A stretch of 64,000 nucleotides of DNA from positions 62,001 to 126,000 of the forward strand of contig NZ_PYBW01000022.1 in NCBI RefSeq assembly GCF_003205575.1. Direction: 5' to 3'. Origin of the DNA: Streptomyces tateyamensis (GTDB lineage Bacteria; Actinomycetota; Actinomycetes; Streptomycetales; Streptomycetaceae). The translations under genes and the position numbers were made by a program. Positions 22,617-32,549 of the stretch are shown in pieces. How positions within the stretch are numbered: the first letter of the stretch is position 1; the number at the start of each line of letters is the position of its first letter. The notes beneath the pieces are model-generated. The model ran no database searches. It was not told where the DNA came from and worked only from the letters and a program-made list of their open reading frames with translations.

Positions 22617-24689
22617 GTGCACTCCCCCGCCACCCCCACCACTGCCGCCGACGCCGACGATCCGCTGCGGCGCGAGCGCGACCACCTCCACAGCTCCCGC
22701 GCCGCGCTGCGCACGATGCGCGAGGACGCCGAGTCGCTGGACATCTCCGACGTCGCCGGCACCTGGGTCACCCAGCAGGTGCTGCACGACCAGATCCAGC
22801 GCCGGATCGCCGCCCTGGCCGACCTGGCCCACACCCCGCTGTTCTTCGGCCGGCTGGACTTCCTGCACGCCGTCTCCGGCGACGAGTCGGAAGGCGCCGG
22901 CGGCGAGCGGTTCTACATCGGCCGTCGGCACGTGCACGACGCCGTGGGCGACCCGATGGTGATCGACTGGCGCGCGCCGGTCTCCCAGACCTTCTACCGG
23001 GCCAGCCGCAAGGACCCGATGGACATCGCGAAGCGGCGCCGGTTCGGCTACACCGGGGGTGAGTTGACCGCCTACGAGGACGAGAACCTGAGCGACCCGG
23101 CCGAGCACCAGCAGGCCTCCGCGCTGCTGGCGGCCGAGATCGAGAAGCCCCGCGTCGGTCCGATGCGCGACATCGTGGCCACCATCCAGCCCGAGCAGGA
23201 CGAGATCGTCCGGGCCGACGTGAGCGGCACGGTCTGCGTGCAGGGCGCACCCGGCACCGGGAAGACCGCGGTCGGCCTGCACCGGGTCGCCTACCTGCTG
23301 TACGCGCACCGGGAGCGGCTGGCCAAGGCCGGCACCCTGGTGATCGGTCCGAACAGCTCCTTCCTCTCCTACATCGAGCAGGTGCTGCCGGCCCTGGGCG
23401 AGCTGGAGGTGGCCCAGGCCACCGTGCAGGAGCTGGTGGCGCACGTCGAGGTGCGCGGCACCGACAGCGCCGAGGCAGCCCGGATCAAGGGCGACGCCCG
23501 GCTGGCCGAGGTACTCCGGCGCGCCGTGCGGGACGGCATCACGCTGCCCACCGAGCCGCTGGTGGTCACCCGCGGGTCCCGCCGCTGGCGCCTTCCGGTC
23601 TACGAACTCACGGAGATCATCGAGGAGTTGGCCGGGCGCGAGGTGCGCTACGGGGCGGCCATGGAGTCCCTGCCGCAGCGGATCGCGCACGCGGTGCTGG
23701 TGAAGATGGAGCACGCCGGCGAGGCACCCGACGACCGGGTGCAGGACGCGGTGGCCCGGGCCCGCGAGGTCAGGGCGCTGGTCAAGGCCTGCTGGCCGCC
23801 CGTCGACCCGGCCAAGCTGGTACTGCGCCTGCTGAGCGAGCCGGAGTTCCTGGCCCGCTGCGCCGAGGGGATCCTCGACGAGCAGGAGCAGCGGGCGATC
23901 GCCCGGCCCAAGCCGGCCCGCTCGGTGAAGACCGCCCCGTGGACCGCGGCGGACGCGGTGCTGGTGGACGAGGCCCGCGACCTGGTCCAGCGCACCCCCT
24001 CGCTGGGCCACGTGGTGCTGGACGAGGCCCAGGACCTGTCCCCCATGCAGTACCGCGCGGTCGGCCGGCGCTGCACCACCGGCTCGGCCACCGTGCTCGG
24101 CGACCTGGCCCAGGGCACCACACCGTGGGCCACCGCGAGCTGGCCCGAGGCGCTGCACCACCTGGGCAAGGCGGGCGCCCACGTGGAGGAGCTGACCACC
24201 GGCTTCCGGGTGCCCGAGCAGGTGATCGCCTACGCCTCGCGGCTGCTGCCGGCCATCGCCCCCGGCCTGGCCCCGGCCACCTCGATCCGCACCGGGCAGG
24301 ACAGCCTGACGATCCGCCATGTCGGCGCCGACGAACTGGTGGCGGCGGTGCTGACGGCCTGTCGGGAGGCCCTGGCGCGCGAGGGGTCGACCGGTCTGAT
24401 CGTGGCCGACGCCCGGGTGCCGCTCTTCGAGGCGGCGCTGGCCGGGGCGGGGCTGGCGTTCCTGACCCCGGGCACCGAGACCACCGCGGAGGCCCGGCTC
24501 ACGCTGGTGCCGGCCTCGCTGGCCAAGGGCCTGGAGTACGACTACGTGGTGCTGGACGAGCCGGCCGCCGTGGTGGCCGGCGAGCCGGACGGGCGCACCG
24601 GGCTGCGCCGGCTGTACGTGGCGCTGACCCGCGCGGTCTCGGGCCTGACGGTGCTGCACGAGCAGCCGCTGCCGGCCCAACTGGCCTGA
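22617..24689 (+). CDS. HelD-like UvrD-family ATPase (RNA polymerase recycling type)
   Basis: 690 residues. A helical N-terminal arm (about residues 10-60) and a DWRAPVSQTFY segment near residue 122 are typical of HelD-class proteins. These belong to helicase superfamily 1 but act on stalled RNA polymerase rather than unwinding DNA. Walker A is QGAPGTGKTAVGLH near residue 210; Walker B is VVLDEAQDLSPMQY near 467; later motifs are ELTTGFRVPEQV, LAKGLEYDYVVLDEP and RRLYVALTRAV. The GTG is preceded by GAAGG. The 270-bp upstream region has two short hairpins but no rifamycin-associated-element palindrome that I can recognise. HelR-like rifamycin protection is possible but unproven. Confidence 0.87.
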   Translation: MHSPATPTTAADADDPLRRERDHLHSSRAALRTMREDAESLDISDVAGTWVTQQVLHDQIQRRIAALADLAHTPLFFGRLDFLHAVSGDESEGAGGERFYIGRRHVHDAVGDPMVIDWRAPVSQTFYRASRKDPMDIAKRRRFGYTGGELTAYEDENLSDPAEHQQASALLAAEIEKPRVGPMRDIVATIQPEQDEIVRADVSGTVCVQGAPGTGKTAVGLHRVAYLLYAHRERLAKAGTLVIGPNSSFLSYIEQVLPALGELEVAQATVQELVAHVEVRGTDSAEAARIKGDARLAEVLRRAVRDGITLPTEPLVVTRGSRRWRLPVYELTEIIEELAGREVRYGAAMESLPQRIAHAVLVKMEHAGEAPDDRVQDAVARAREVRALVKACWPPVDPAKLVLRLLSEPEFLARCAEGILDEQEQRAIARPKPARSVKTAPWTAADAVLVDEARDLVQRTPSLGHVVLDEAQDLSPMQYRAVGRRCTTGSATVLGDLAQGTTPWATASWPEALHHLGKAGAHVEELTTGFRVPEQVIAYASRLLPAIAPGLAPATSIRTGQDSLTIRHVGADELVAAVLTACREALAREGSTGLIVADARVPLFEAALAGAGLAFLTPGTETTAEARLTLVPASLAKGLEYDYVVLDEPAAVVAGEPDGRTGLRRLYVALTRAVSGLTVLHEQPLPAQLA

Positions 24690-24691
24690 GG

Positions 24692-24760
24692 GCGACGGGC
24701 CCGCCCCCACAGCGGGCCCGTCGCTCCCCCCGGTTCGGGCCCGCCCCCACAGCGGGCCCG
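24692..24760. terminator. Tandem duplicated hairpin terminator
   Basis: The first hairpin has arms 24692-24704 and 24712-24724 (13 bp, GCGACGGGCCCGC). The second has arms 24736-24744 and 24752-24760 (9 bp, CGGGCCCGC). Both have the identical 7-nt loop CCCCACA. The pair lies between the convergent HelD-like gene and cutC. Confidence 0.8.
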
Positions 24761-24762
24761 GC

Positions 24763-25449
24763 TCATCCCCCGATCAGCGCCCGCCAGTGCGCCACCTTGG
24801 CGGGGTCCACCGGGGTGTCCCAGCCGGCCGCCCGGACCGCGCCGCCGACGTGGAAGGCGTCGAAGCCCTCCGCGAGCAGCTCGCCCAGGTGCTCCTCGCG
24901 CAGGCCGCCGCCGATCAGGATCCGCTGCCGGTAGCCCGGCTCGCCGGCCTTGGCCAACTCGCCCGCCAGCACGGCCCGTCCGGCCTCCACTCCGGCCGCG
25001 GCGCCGGAGGTGAGGAAGGTGTCCAGGCCCGGCAGGTCGGCGACCGCGGCGCGCACCGCTGACCGGTCGGCGCTGTGGTCGATCGCCCGGTGGAAGGTCC
25101 AGCGGCAGCCGGCCACCGCCTGGGCCACCGCCTGGACGGCAGGCAGGTCCACCGCGCCGTCGGCGTCCAGGAAGCCGAAGACGAACTCCTCGGCGCCCTC
25201 GGCCCGCAGCTGCCCGGCCAGGGCGCACAGCTCGTCCAGGCTGCCGGGCGCGAAGCCGTCGCGGATCCGCAGCATCACCCGCAGCGGCAGGTCCACCGCG
25301 GCCCGGATCGCGGCGAATTCGGCCCGCCCGGGGGTCAGGCCGTCGGCCGCCATGTCCGTGACCAGTTCGAGGCGGTCGGCGCCACCTGACTGCGCGGCGC
25401 GGGCATCCTGCGCGGTCAGCGCGATGACTTCGAAGATTGGTCTAGACAT
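24763..25449 (-). CDS. cutC: CutC family copper homeostasis protein
   Basis: 228 residues with the CutC TIM-barrel signature: FEVIALTAQDARAAQSGGADRLELV at the start, GLTPG near residue 38, VMLRIRDGF near 57, FHRAIDH near 119, LTSGAA near 147, LIGGGLREEH and C-terminal AFHVGGAVR. CutC was named for copper tolerance but its biochemical role is still unclear. The ATG at 25449 opens the conserved fold directly. It is convergent with the HelD-like gene and divergent from the HD-domain gene. Confidence 0.9.
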   Translation of the reverse strand: MSRPIFEVIALTAQDARAAQSGGADRLELVTDMAADGLTPGRAEFAAIRAAVDLPLRVMLRIRDGFAPGSLDELCALAGQLRAEGAEEFVFGFLDADGAVDLPAVQAVAQAVAGCRWTFHRAIDHSADRSAVRAAVADLPGLDTFLTSGAAAGVEAGRAVLAGELAKAGEPGYRQRILIGGGLREEHLGELLAEGFDAFHVGGAVRAAGWDTPVDPAKVAHWRALIGG

Positions 25450-25545
25450 ATCGCTACCCTGCCACAACATCCTTCCCCGCCGCGAGCCCCCCGCACCCGA
25501 AAGGCGGCCGCTGCCCACCCGTGGGGGTGGGCCACAATGAGCCCC

Positions 25546-26178
25546 ATGCCGACCGACGAGTTGCTGGCCCGCTGGAACCAGGTGCTGACCCGCTGCGGCG
25601 CCACCACCGACCCCGAGCCGGCCGGGCGGGAACTGCTGCGCCGCTGGGCCGAGCCGCAGCGCCGCTACCACACCGCCGAGCACCTGGCGGCGGTGCTGGA
25701 CCGGGTGGACGAACTGGCCGGGCACGCCGCCGATCCCGACACCGTGCGGCTGGCCGCCTGGTTCCACGATGCGGTCTACAAGCCGGACCGCAGCGAGAAC
25801 GAGGAGCGCAGCGCCGAGCTGGCGGTGCGCGCACTGCGCGAGGCGGGGCTGGCCGAGCAGCGGATCGCCGAGGTGGCCAGGCTGGTCCGACTGACCGTCA
25901 GCCACCACCCCGAGCCGGGCGACCGGGACGGCGAGGTGCTGTGCGACGCGGACCTGGCGGTGCTGGGCGGCGAGCCGGACCGGTACGCCGCCTACGCGGC
26001 CGCGGTGCGCGAGGAGTACGCCTTCGTCCCGGAGCCGGACTTCCGCGCGGGCCGGGCGGCGATCCTGCGCCAACTGCTCGCGCTGCCCGCTCTCTACCGC
26101 ACCCCCACCGCCACCGCCCGCTACACCGCGCGGGCCCGCACCAACCTGGCCGCCGAACTCGGCTCGCTCGAAAGCTAG
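25546..26178 (+). CDS. HD-domain metal-dependent phosphohydrolase
   Basis: About 210 residues. The motif order is RRYHTAEHLAAVLD near residue 40, AAWFHDAVYKPDRSENEE (the HD pair) near 71, LVRLTVSHHP near 111 and CDADLAVLGGEPDRY near 129. This matches the predicted HD-superfamily hydrolases that act on phosphorylated small molecules; the substrate is unknown. CACAAT lies 7 nt before the ATG at 25546, suggesting a leaderless start there; an in-frame ATG at 25537 is an alternative. The last codons run into 16-bp tandem repeats, and the stop overlaps the end of the DUF4031 frame on the other strand. Confidence 0.82.
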   Translation: MPTDELLARWNQVLTRCGATTDPEPAGRELLRRWAEPQRRYHTAEHLAAVLDRVDELAGHAADPDTVRLAAWFHDAVYKPDRSENEERSAELAVRALREAGLAEQRIAEVARLVRLTVSHHPEPGDRDGEVLCDADLAVLGGEPDRYAAYAAAVREEYAFVPEPDFRAGRAAILRQLLALPALYRTPTATARYTARARTNLAAELGSLES

Positions 26179-26223
26179 CGCCGTCGAAAGCTAGCGCCCT
26201 CGAAAGCTAGCGCCCTCGAAAGC
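26168..26223. repeat. 16-bp tandem repeats at converging gene ends
   Basis: Three and a half copies of TCGAAAGCTAGCGCC(C/G): 26168-26183, 26184-26199, 26200-26215 and partial 26216-26223. The repeats contain the stop of the HD gene and both the original and shifted stops of the DUF4031 frame. Each unit carries GCTAGC, which supplies a TAG on both strands. Confidence 0.85.
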
Positions 26224-26504
26224 CGGCCTTGCGCACCCGCAGGCCGGCCGCGGTCAGCCGGGCGACCAGTTCCTTGCTGCCCACCGGCACCGCGCCGGCC
26301 GCCAGCGCGTCGCGGTAGCGGCTCTCCGGCAGGTCGATGGGGGCACCTCCCGGCCGAAGGCTGGGGGAGATCGCGCTCGAAGCCCCGCTCCGGCACCCCG
26401 AGGCGGGCCGCGAAGGCGTGCAGCTCCTGGTACGACACGTCGCTGACCAGGTGCGACCAGAGGCGTCCGTGGCCGGGCCAGGAGGGAGGGTCGATCAGGA
26501 TCAC
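26175..26504 (-). pseudogene. DUF4031 gene frameshifted by a 31-bp repeat insertion
   Basis: From the GTG at 26504 the frame reads ILIDPPSWPGHGRLWSHLVS and on to GVPERGFERD, the standard DUF4031 N-terminal half. It then enters a 31-bp foreign repeat (26339-26369) and goes out of frame. After the repeat the expected second half is present in another frame: I-D-L-P-E-S-R-Y, then ALAAGAVPVGSKELVARLTAAGLRVRKAGF, ending at a TAG at 26207-26209. The shifted frame continues with Pro/Arg/Gly-rich sequence to 26175. The start overlaps the stop of the upstream gene (GTGA). DUF4031 function is unknown. Confidence 0.82.
26339..26369. repeat. 31-bp hairpin-forming interspersed repeat inside the DUF4031 gene
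   Basis: On the plus strand it begins GGGGGCACCTCCCGGCCG and ends AAGGCTGGGGGAG. CTCCC and GGGAG arms plus GGCC/GGCT can pair around a GAA loop. I recall near-identical short repeats scattered through streptomycete genomes. Flanking GAT (26336-26338) and ATC (26370-26372) may mark the insertion point. Its length, not a multiple of three, breaks the host frame. Confidence 0.75.
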
Positions 26505-26854
26505 GCCAGCGACCCGACGGGTGCCACCGCGACGCCCTCCTTGCCGCACACCCAGTGCGGGTCGGGCCCCAGCTCCGGCTCCACGCTCAGCGCGTGCAAC
26601 TCCCCGTCGCCCGCCGCGCAGGCCTCGCAGAGCGGCCAGCGCCCGTACCCCTCCAGCAGCGCGTCCTGCACGTCCTGGGCGACCAGCCCGACCACGAACT
26701 CCGCGCCCTGCGGCCACTGCTCGACCCACCAGCGGCGCTGCGCGACCGCCTCCTCCACCAGCGAGACCACGGCGGCGTCCGCCACGTCCCGGGCGGCCAG
26801 GTCGGCGAGGATCAGGGCGCGGGCGGCGTGCAGGGCGGTTTCGGTGTCGGCCAT
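26501..26854 (-). CDS. Conserved hypothetical protein (cassette partner of DUF4031)
   Basis: 117 residues starting MADTETALHAARALILADLA. It is mostly helical in the first half (VVSLVEEAVAQRRWWVEQWP). It then has two Cys (PLCEACAAGDGELHA) and a PHWVCGKEGVAV end, giving three Cys that could bind a metal. Its TGA overlaps the GTG of the DUF4031 frame, so the pair was a translationally coupled unit. I do not recognise a function. Confidence 0.7.
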   Translation of the reverse strand: MADTETALHAARALILADLAARDVADAAVVSLVEEAVAQRRWWVEQWPQGAEFVVGLVAQDVQDALLEGYGRWPLCEACAAGDGELHALSVEPELGPDPHWVCGKEGVAVAPVGSLA

Positions 26855-26894
26855 CCGTCCATTGTCCCGCATCCGCTGCCGTGGCCGGCATGCG

Positions 26895-26926
26895 AAAGGG
26901 CGGCCTCCCGAAGGAGGCCGCCCTTT
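26895..26926 (-). terminator. groEL terminator
   Basis: A perfect 14-bp stem (AAAGGGCGGCCTCC and its complement) closed by a CGAA (UUCG on the minus strand) tetraloop, with terminal U residues. It lies 26 nt after the groEL stop. Confidence 0.9.
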
Positions 26927-26951
26927 CAGAACACCCGATCCTGAATCAGGA

Positions 26952-29624
<2,673 letters not shown>

Positions 29625-29903
29625 TCAGCAGCCCCCGGCCACCGCCGGGATGATCGAGATCTTGGCGCCGTCCTTGAGCTCGGTGGCCAGGCCCTCGGCG
29701 AAGCGCACGTCGTCGTCGTCCACGTAGACGTTGACGAAACGGCGCAGCTTGCCGGCGTCGTCCAGAATCCGGGCGCTGATGCCGGTGTAGTTCTGCTCCA
29801 GGTCGGCCACCACCTCGGCGAGGGTGGCGCCCTCGGCACTCACCTCGGCCGCGCCGTCGGTGTAGGGGCGCAGGATGGTCGGAATGCGGACGGTGGCAGT
29901 CAT
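29625..29903 (-). CDS. MoaD/ThiS-like small sulfur carrier, C-terminal Gly-Gly-Cys
   Basis: 92 residues, ubiquitin-like beta-grasp fold: VRIPTILRPYTDGAAEVSAEG, ARILDDAGKLRRFVNVYVDDDDVRFAEGL, and ISIIPAVAGGC at the end. Sulfur carriers need a free C-terminal Gly-Gly for adenylation; here a single Cys follows it. Either the Cys is removed by a protease or the protein is used differently. It lies 38 nt downstream of thrC on the same strand, a link I recall in other streptomycetes, so it may serve amino-acid sulfur metabolism (CysO-like). Both should be under the SAM-I riboswitch. Confidence 0.85.
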   Translation of the reverse strand: MTATVRIPTILRPYTDGAAEVSAEGATLAEVVADLEQNYTGISARILDDAGKLRRFVNVYVDDDDVRFAEGLATELKDGAKISIIPAVAGGC

Positions 29904-29941
29904 GCGGGGTTACTCCTTCGGGTGGGGGCTTGCGGGCGGAC

Positions 29942-31216
29942 TCAGCCGAGGCCGGCGGCGCGGAACGAGTCCAGGGTGGGCCGGATGGTCGCGGAGAAAC
30001 CGGCGTCGGCCACCGCGTCCAGGGTCTTCAGCCCGTCCCCGGTGTTGATCGCCACGGTCTCCTTCGACGGGTCCAGCACTCCGTTCTCGACCAACTTCTT
30101 GAGCACGCCGACGGTCACGCCGCCGGCCGTCTCGGCGAAGATGCCCTCGGTGCGGGCCAGCAGCTTGATCGCCTCGACCACCTCGGCGTCGGTGACGTCC
30201 TCCACCGCGCCGCCGGTGCGCCGGGCGATGTCCAGCACGTAGGGGCCGTCGGCCGGGTTGCCGATCGCCAGCGACTTGGCGATGGTGTCCGGCTTGACCG
30301 GGCGGATCACGTCCTGGCCGGCCTTGAAGGCGGTGGCCACCGGCGAGCAGCCGCTGGCCTGGGCGCCGAAGACCTTGTACGGGCGGTCCTCCACCAGGCC
30401 GAGCTTGATCAGCTCCTGCAGCCCCTTGTCGATCTTGGTGAGCTGGGAGCCCGAGGCGATCGGGATCACGATCTGCTCCGGCAGCCGCCAGCCGAGCTGC
30501 TCGCAGATCTCGAAGGCCAGGGTCTTGGAGCCCTCGCCGTAGTACGGGCGCAGGTTGACGTTGACGAAGCCCCAGCCCTCGCCGCTCGGATCGCCGATCA
30601 GCTCCGAGCAGAACCGGTTCACGTCGTCGTAGTTGCCCTCGATGCCGACCAGTTCGCCGCCGTACACCCCGGCCATCACCACCTTGGGCTGCTCCAGGTC
30701 GTGCGGGATGAAGACGCAGGAGCGCAGGCCCGCGCGGGCCGCCGCCGCGCCCACCGCACCGGCCAGGTTGCCGGTGGAGGAGCAGGACAGGGTGGTGAAG
30801 CCGAACACCCGGGCCGCCTCGATCGCGCAGGCCACCACCCGGTCCTTGAACGAGTGGGTCGGGTTGCCGGAGTCGTCCTTGATGTGCAGCTGGGCGGTGA
30901 AGCCCAGCTCGCGGCCCAGGTTGTCGGCCTTGACCAGCGGGGTCCAGCCCGGGTTCAGGTTCGGCTTGGCCGCCACGTCGGCCGGCACCGGCAGCAGCGG
31001 GGCGTAGCGCCAGATCGAGGCGGGACCGGCCTCGATCCGCTTGCGCAGCTCCTCGGCCTGGTAGCCGCTGTAGTCGTAGGAGATCTCCAGCGGGCCGAAA
31101 CACTCGAGGCAGGCGAAGCTCGGGCCGAGCGGGAAGGTGGTGCCGCACTCGCGACAGGACAGCCGGGCGGCGGGGCCGAGGTCGACGGACAGCTCGGCGG
31201 GGGTAGCGGTAGCCAT
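29942..31216 (-). CDS. thrC: Threonine synthase
   Basis: 424 residues, a PLP-dependent fold-type II enzyme converting O-phosphohomoserine to threonine. Near the start are two CxxC motifs (SCRECGTTF and CLECFGP) that may bind zinc. The PLP lysine is in NPTHSFKDRVV near residue 120. The phosphate loop SCSSTGNLAGAVGAAAARAG follows near 142, and AINTGDGLKTL lies near the C-terminus. The ATG at 31216 lies about 19 nt downstream of a SAM-I riboswitch. That fits the branch point: O-phosphohomoserine or homoserine feeds both threonine and methionine/SAM. Confidence 0.95.
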   Translation of the reverse strand: MATATPAELSVDLGPAARLSCRECGTTFPLGPSFACLECFGPLEISYDYSGYQAEELRKRIEAGPASIWRYAPLLPVPADVAAKPNLNPGWTPLVKADNLGRELGFTAQLHIKDDSGNPTHSFKDRVVACAIEAARVFGFTTLSCSSTGNLAGAVGAAAARAGLRSCVFIPHDLEQPKVVMAGVYGGELVGIEGNYDDVNRFCSELIGDPSGEGWGFVNVNLRPYYGEGSKTLAFEICEQLGWRLPEQIVIPIASGSQLTKIDKGLQELIKLGLVEDRPYKVFGAQASGCSPVATAFKAGQDVIRPVKPDTIAKSLAIGNPADGPYVLDIARRTGGAVEDVTDAEVVEAIKLLARTEGIFAETAGGVTVGVLKKLVENGVLDPSKETVAINTGDGLKTLDAVADAGFSATIRPTLDSFRAAGLG

Positions 31217-31235
31217 GATGGCGGAGGCCTCTCTC

Positions 31236-31363
31236 CTCATCTTCCCCGTGACGCGGGCGCGCCACAGGCCGGAATTGGCACCTGTCCTGCCGGGGCCTGC
31301 TACAGGCCGGTAGGAAGGTTGCCGGGACGTCAACGGGCCGTTCCCTCAGTCCCTCTGGATGAG
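31236..31363 (-). promoter_or_regulatory. SAM-I (S-box) riboswitch upstream of thrC
   Basis: Read on the minus strand from 31363: P1 strand CUCAUC, then CAGAGGGACUGAGGGA, the GGCCC kink-turn side, UUGACG, CCCGGCAACC, later GGUGCCAAUUCC, and closing AGAUGAG that pairs with the start. These are the conserved core elements of SAM-I in the correct order. The closing strand runs straight into the GAGGAGAGAGG ribosome-binding region, so SAM binding could block translation of thrC. No tool was used; the call rests on the conserved blocks. Confidence 0.92.
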
Positions 31364-31501
31364 CTCTGTGAAGTTGTGGTCCGCGCTCTGGTCGACCCCG
31401 CCGTGCGAAGGTCGGAACGCAGTACGAAGACTGTAACGGAAGGGCGGAAGGGTGGGGCCTTCCGTCCGAGGTGCGAGACGCGACGAACGAGGAGCGAGAC
31501 A

Positions 31502-32545
31502 TTGGCCGCCGTGGATCCTGGGGACGCGCTGCTGCCCGAGGCCGCCGACTGGCTGCGCCGCCGGTCCTGGACCGCGGACCGGTGGCCTGTCGAACGGCTG
31601 CTGGCCGCCAAGCGGGCGGCCGGCGCGGCCGGGACGGTCAGCGTGGTGCTGCCCGCGCTGGACGAGGAGACCACGGTGGGCGCGATCGTCGAGGTGGTCC
31701 GGCGCGAGCTGATGGAGAAGGTGCCGCTGGTGGACGAGCTGGTGGTGGTCGACTCCGGCTCGGCGGACGGCACCGCCGCGGCGGCGGCCGCGGCCGGGGC
31801 CGCGGTGGTGCACCGGGACGCGGTGCTGCCGCGGCTGGCACCGGTGCCCGGCAAGGGCGAGGTGCTGTGGCGCTCGCTGCTGGTGACCCGCGGCTCGATC
31901 GTCTGCTTCATCGACGCCGACCTGCGCGAGTTCGACCCGGCCTTCGTCACCGGGATCGTCGGGCCGCTGCTCACCGACCCCGGGCTGCAGCTGGTCAAGG
32001 CGATGTACGACCGGCCGCTGGAGGCGGACGGCGCGGTGGTGGCGGCCGGCGGCGGCCGGGTGACCGAGCTGGTCGCCCGCCCGCTGCTCAACCTGCACTG
32101 GCCGCGGCTGGCCGGCTTCGTGCAGCCGCTCGGCGGGGAGTACGCGGCCCGCCGCTCGCTGCTGGAGCGGCTGCACTTCCCCACCGGCTACGGGGTGGAA
32201 CTGGGCCTGCTGGTGGACGCGCTGGAGCTGGTCGGGCTGGACGCACTGGCCCAGGTGGACGTCGGGGTGCGCCACCACCGCCACCAGGACAGCCAGGCGC
32301 TGGGCCGGATGGCCGCCACCATCTATCGCACCGCACTGGAGCGGCTGGACCGCACCCACCGCCTCAAGGCCGCCGAGGACCTGGCCCGCCCGGTGCTCAC
32401 CCAGTTCTCCCGGGACCCCGACTCCGGCGGCTTCCGGGCCCACAGCCACGCGGTGTCGGCCACCGAGCGGCCCCCGATGATCGAGGTGCCCGAGTACTCG
32501 GCCTCCCGTACCGGGTTTGCCACCGGAGATCCCCGGCAAGGTTGA
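31502..32545 (+). CDS. gpgS: Glucosyl-3-phosphoglycerate synthase
   Basis: About 347 residues, a GT-A (GT81-type) glycosyltransferase that transfers glucose from a nucleotide sugar to 3-phosphoglycerate, making a precursor of glucosylglycerate or methylglucose polysaccharides. Visible are VSVVLPALDEETTVGAIVEVV near residue 40, VVDSGSADGT near 83, the metal-binding IDADLREFDP near 138 and FVQPLGGEYAARRSLLERL near 207. GGAG at 31491-31494 is 7 nt before a TTG at 31502, which I choose; a GTG at 31511 is possible. otsA follows after 4 nt, linking it to trehalose synthesis. Confidence 0.85.
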   Translation: MAAVDPGDALLPEAADWLRRRSWTADRWPVERLLAAKRAAGAAGTVSVVLPALDEETTVGAIVEVVRRELMEKVPLVDELVVVDSGSADGTAAAAAAAGAAVVHRDAVLPRLAPVPGKGEVLWRSLLVTRGSIVCFIDADLREFDPAFVTGIVGPLLTDPGLQLVKAMYDRPLEADGAVVAAGGGRVTELVARPLLNLHWPRLAGFVQPLGGEYAARRSLLERLHFPTGYGVELGLLVDALELVGLDALAQVDVGVRHHRHQDSQALGRMAATIYRTALERLDRTHRLKAAEDLARPVLTQFSRDPDSGGFRAHSHAVSATERPPMIEVPEYSASRTGFATGDPRQG

Positions 32546-32549
32546 GGAC

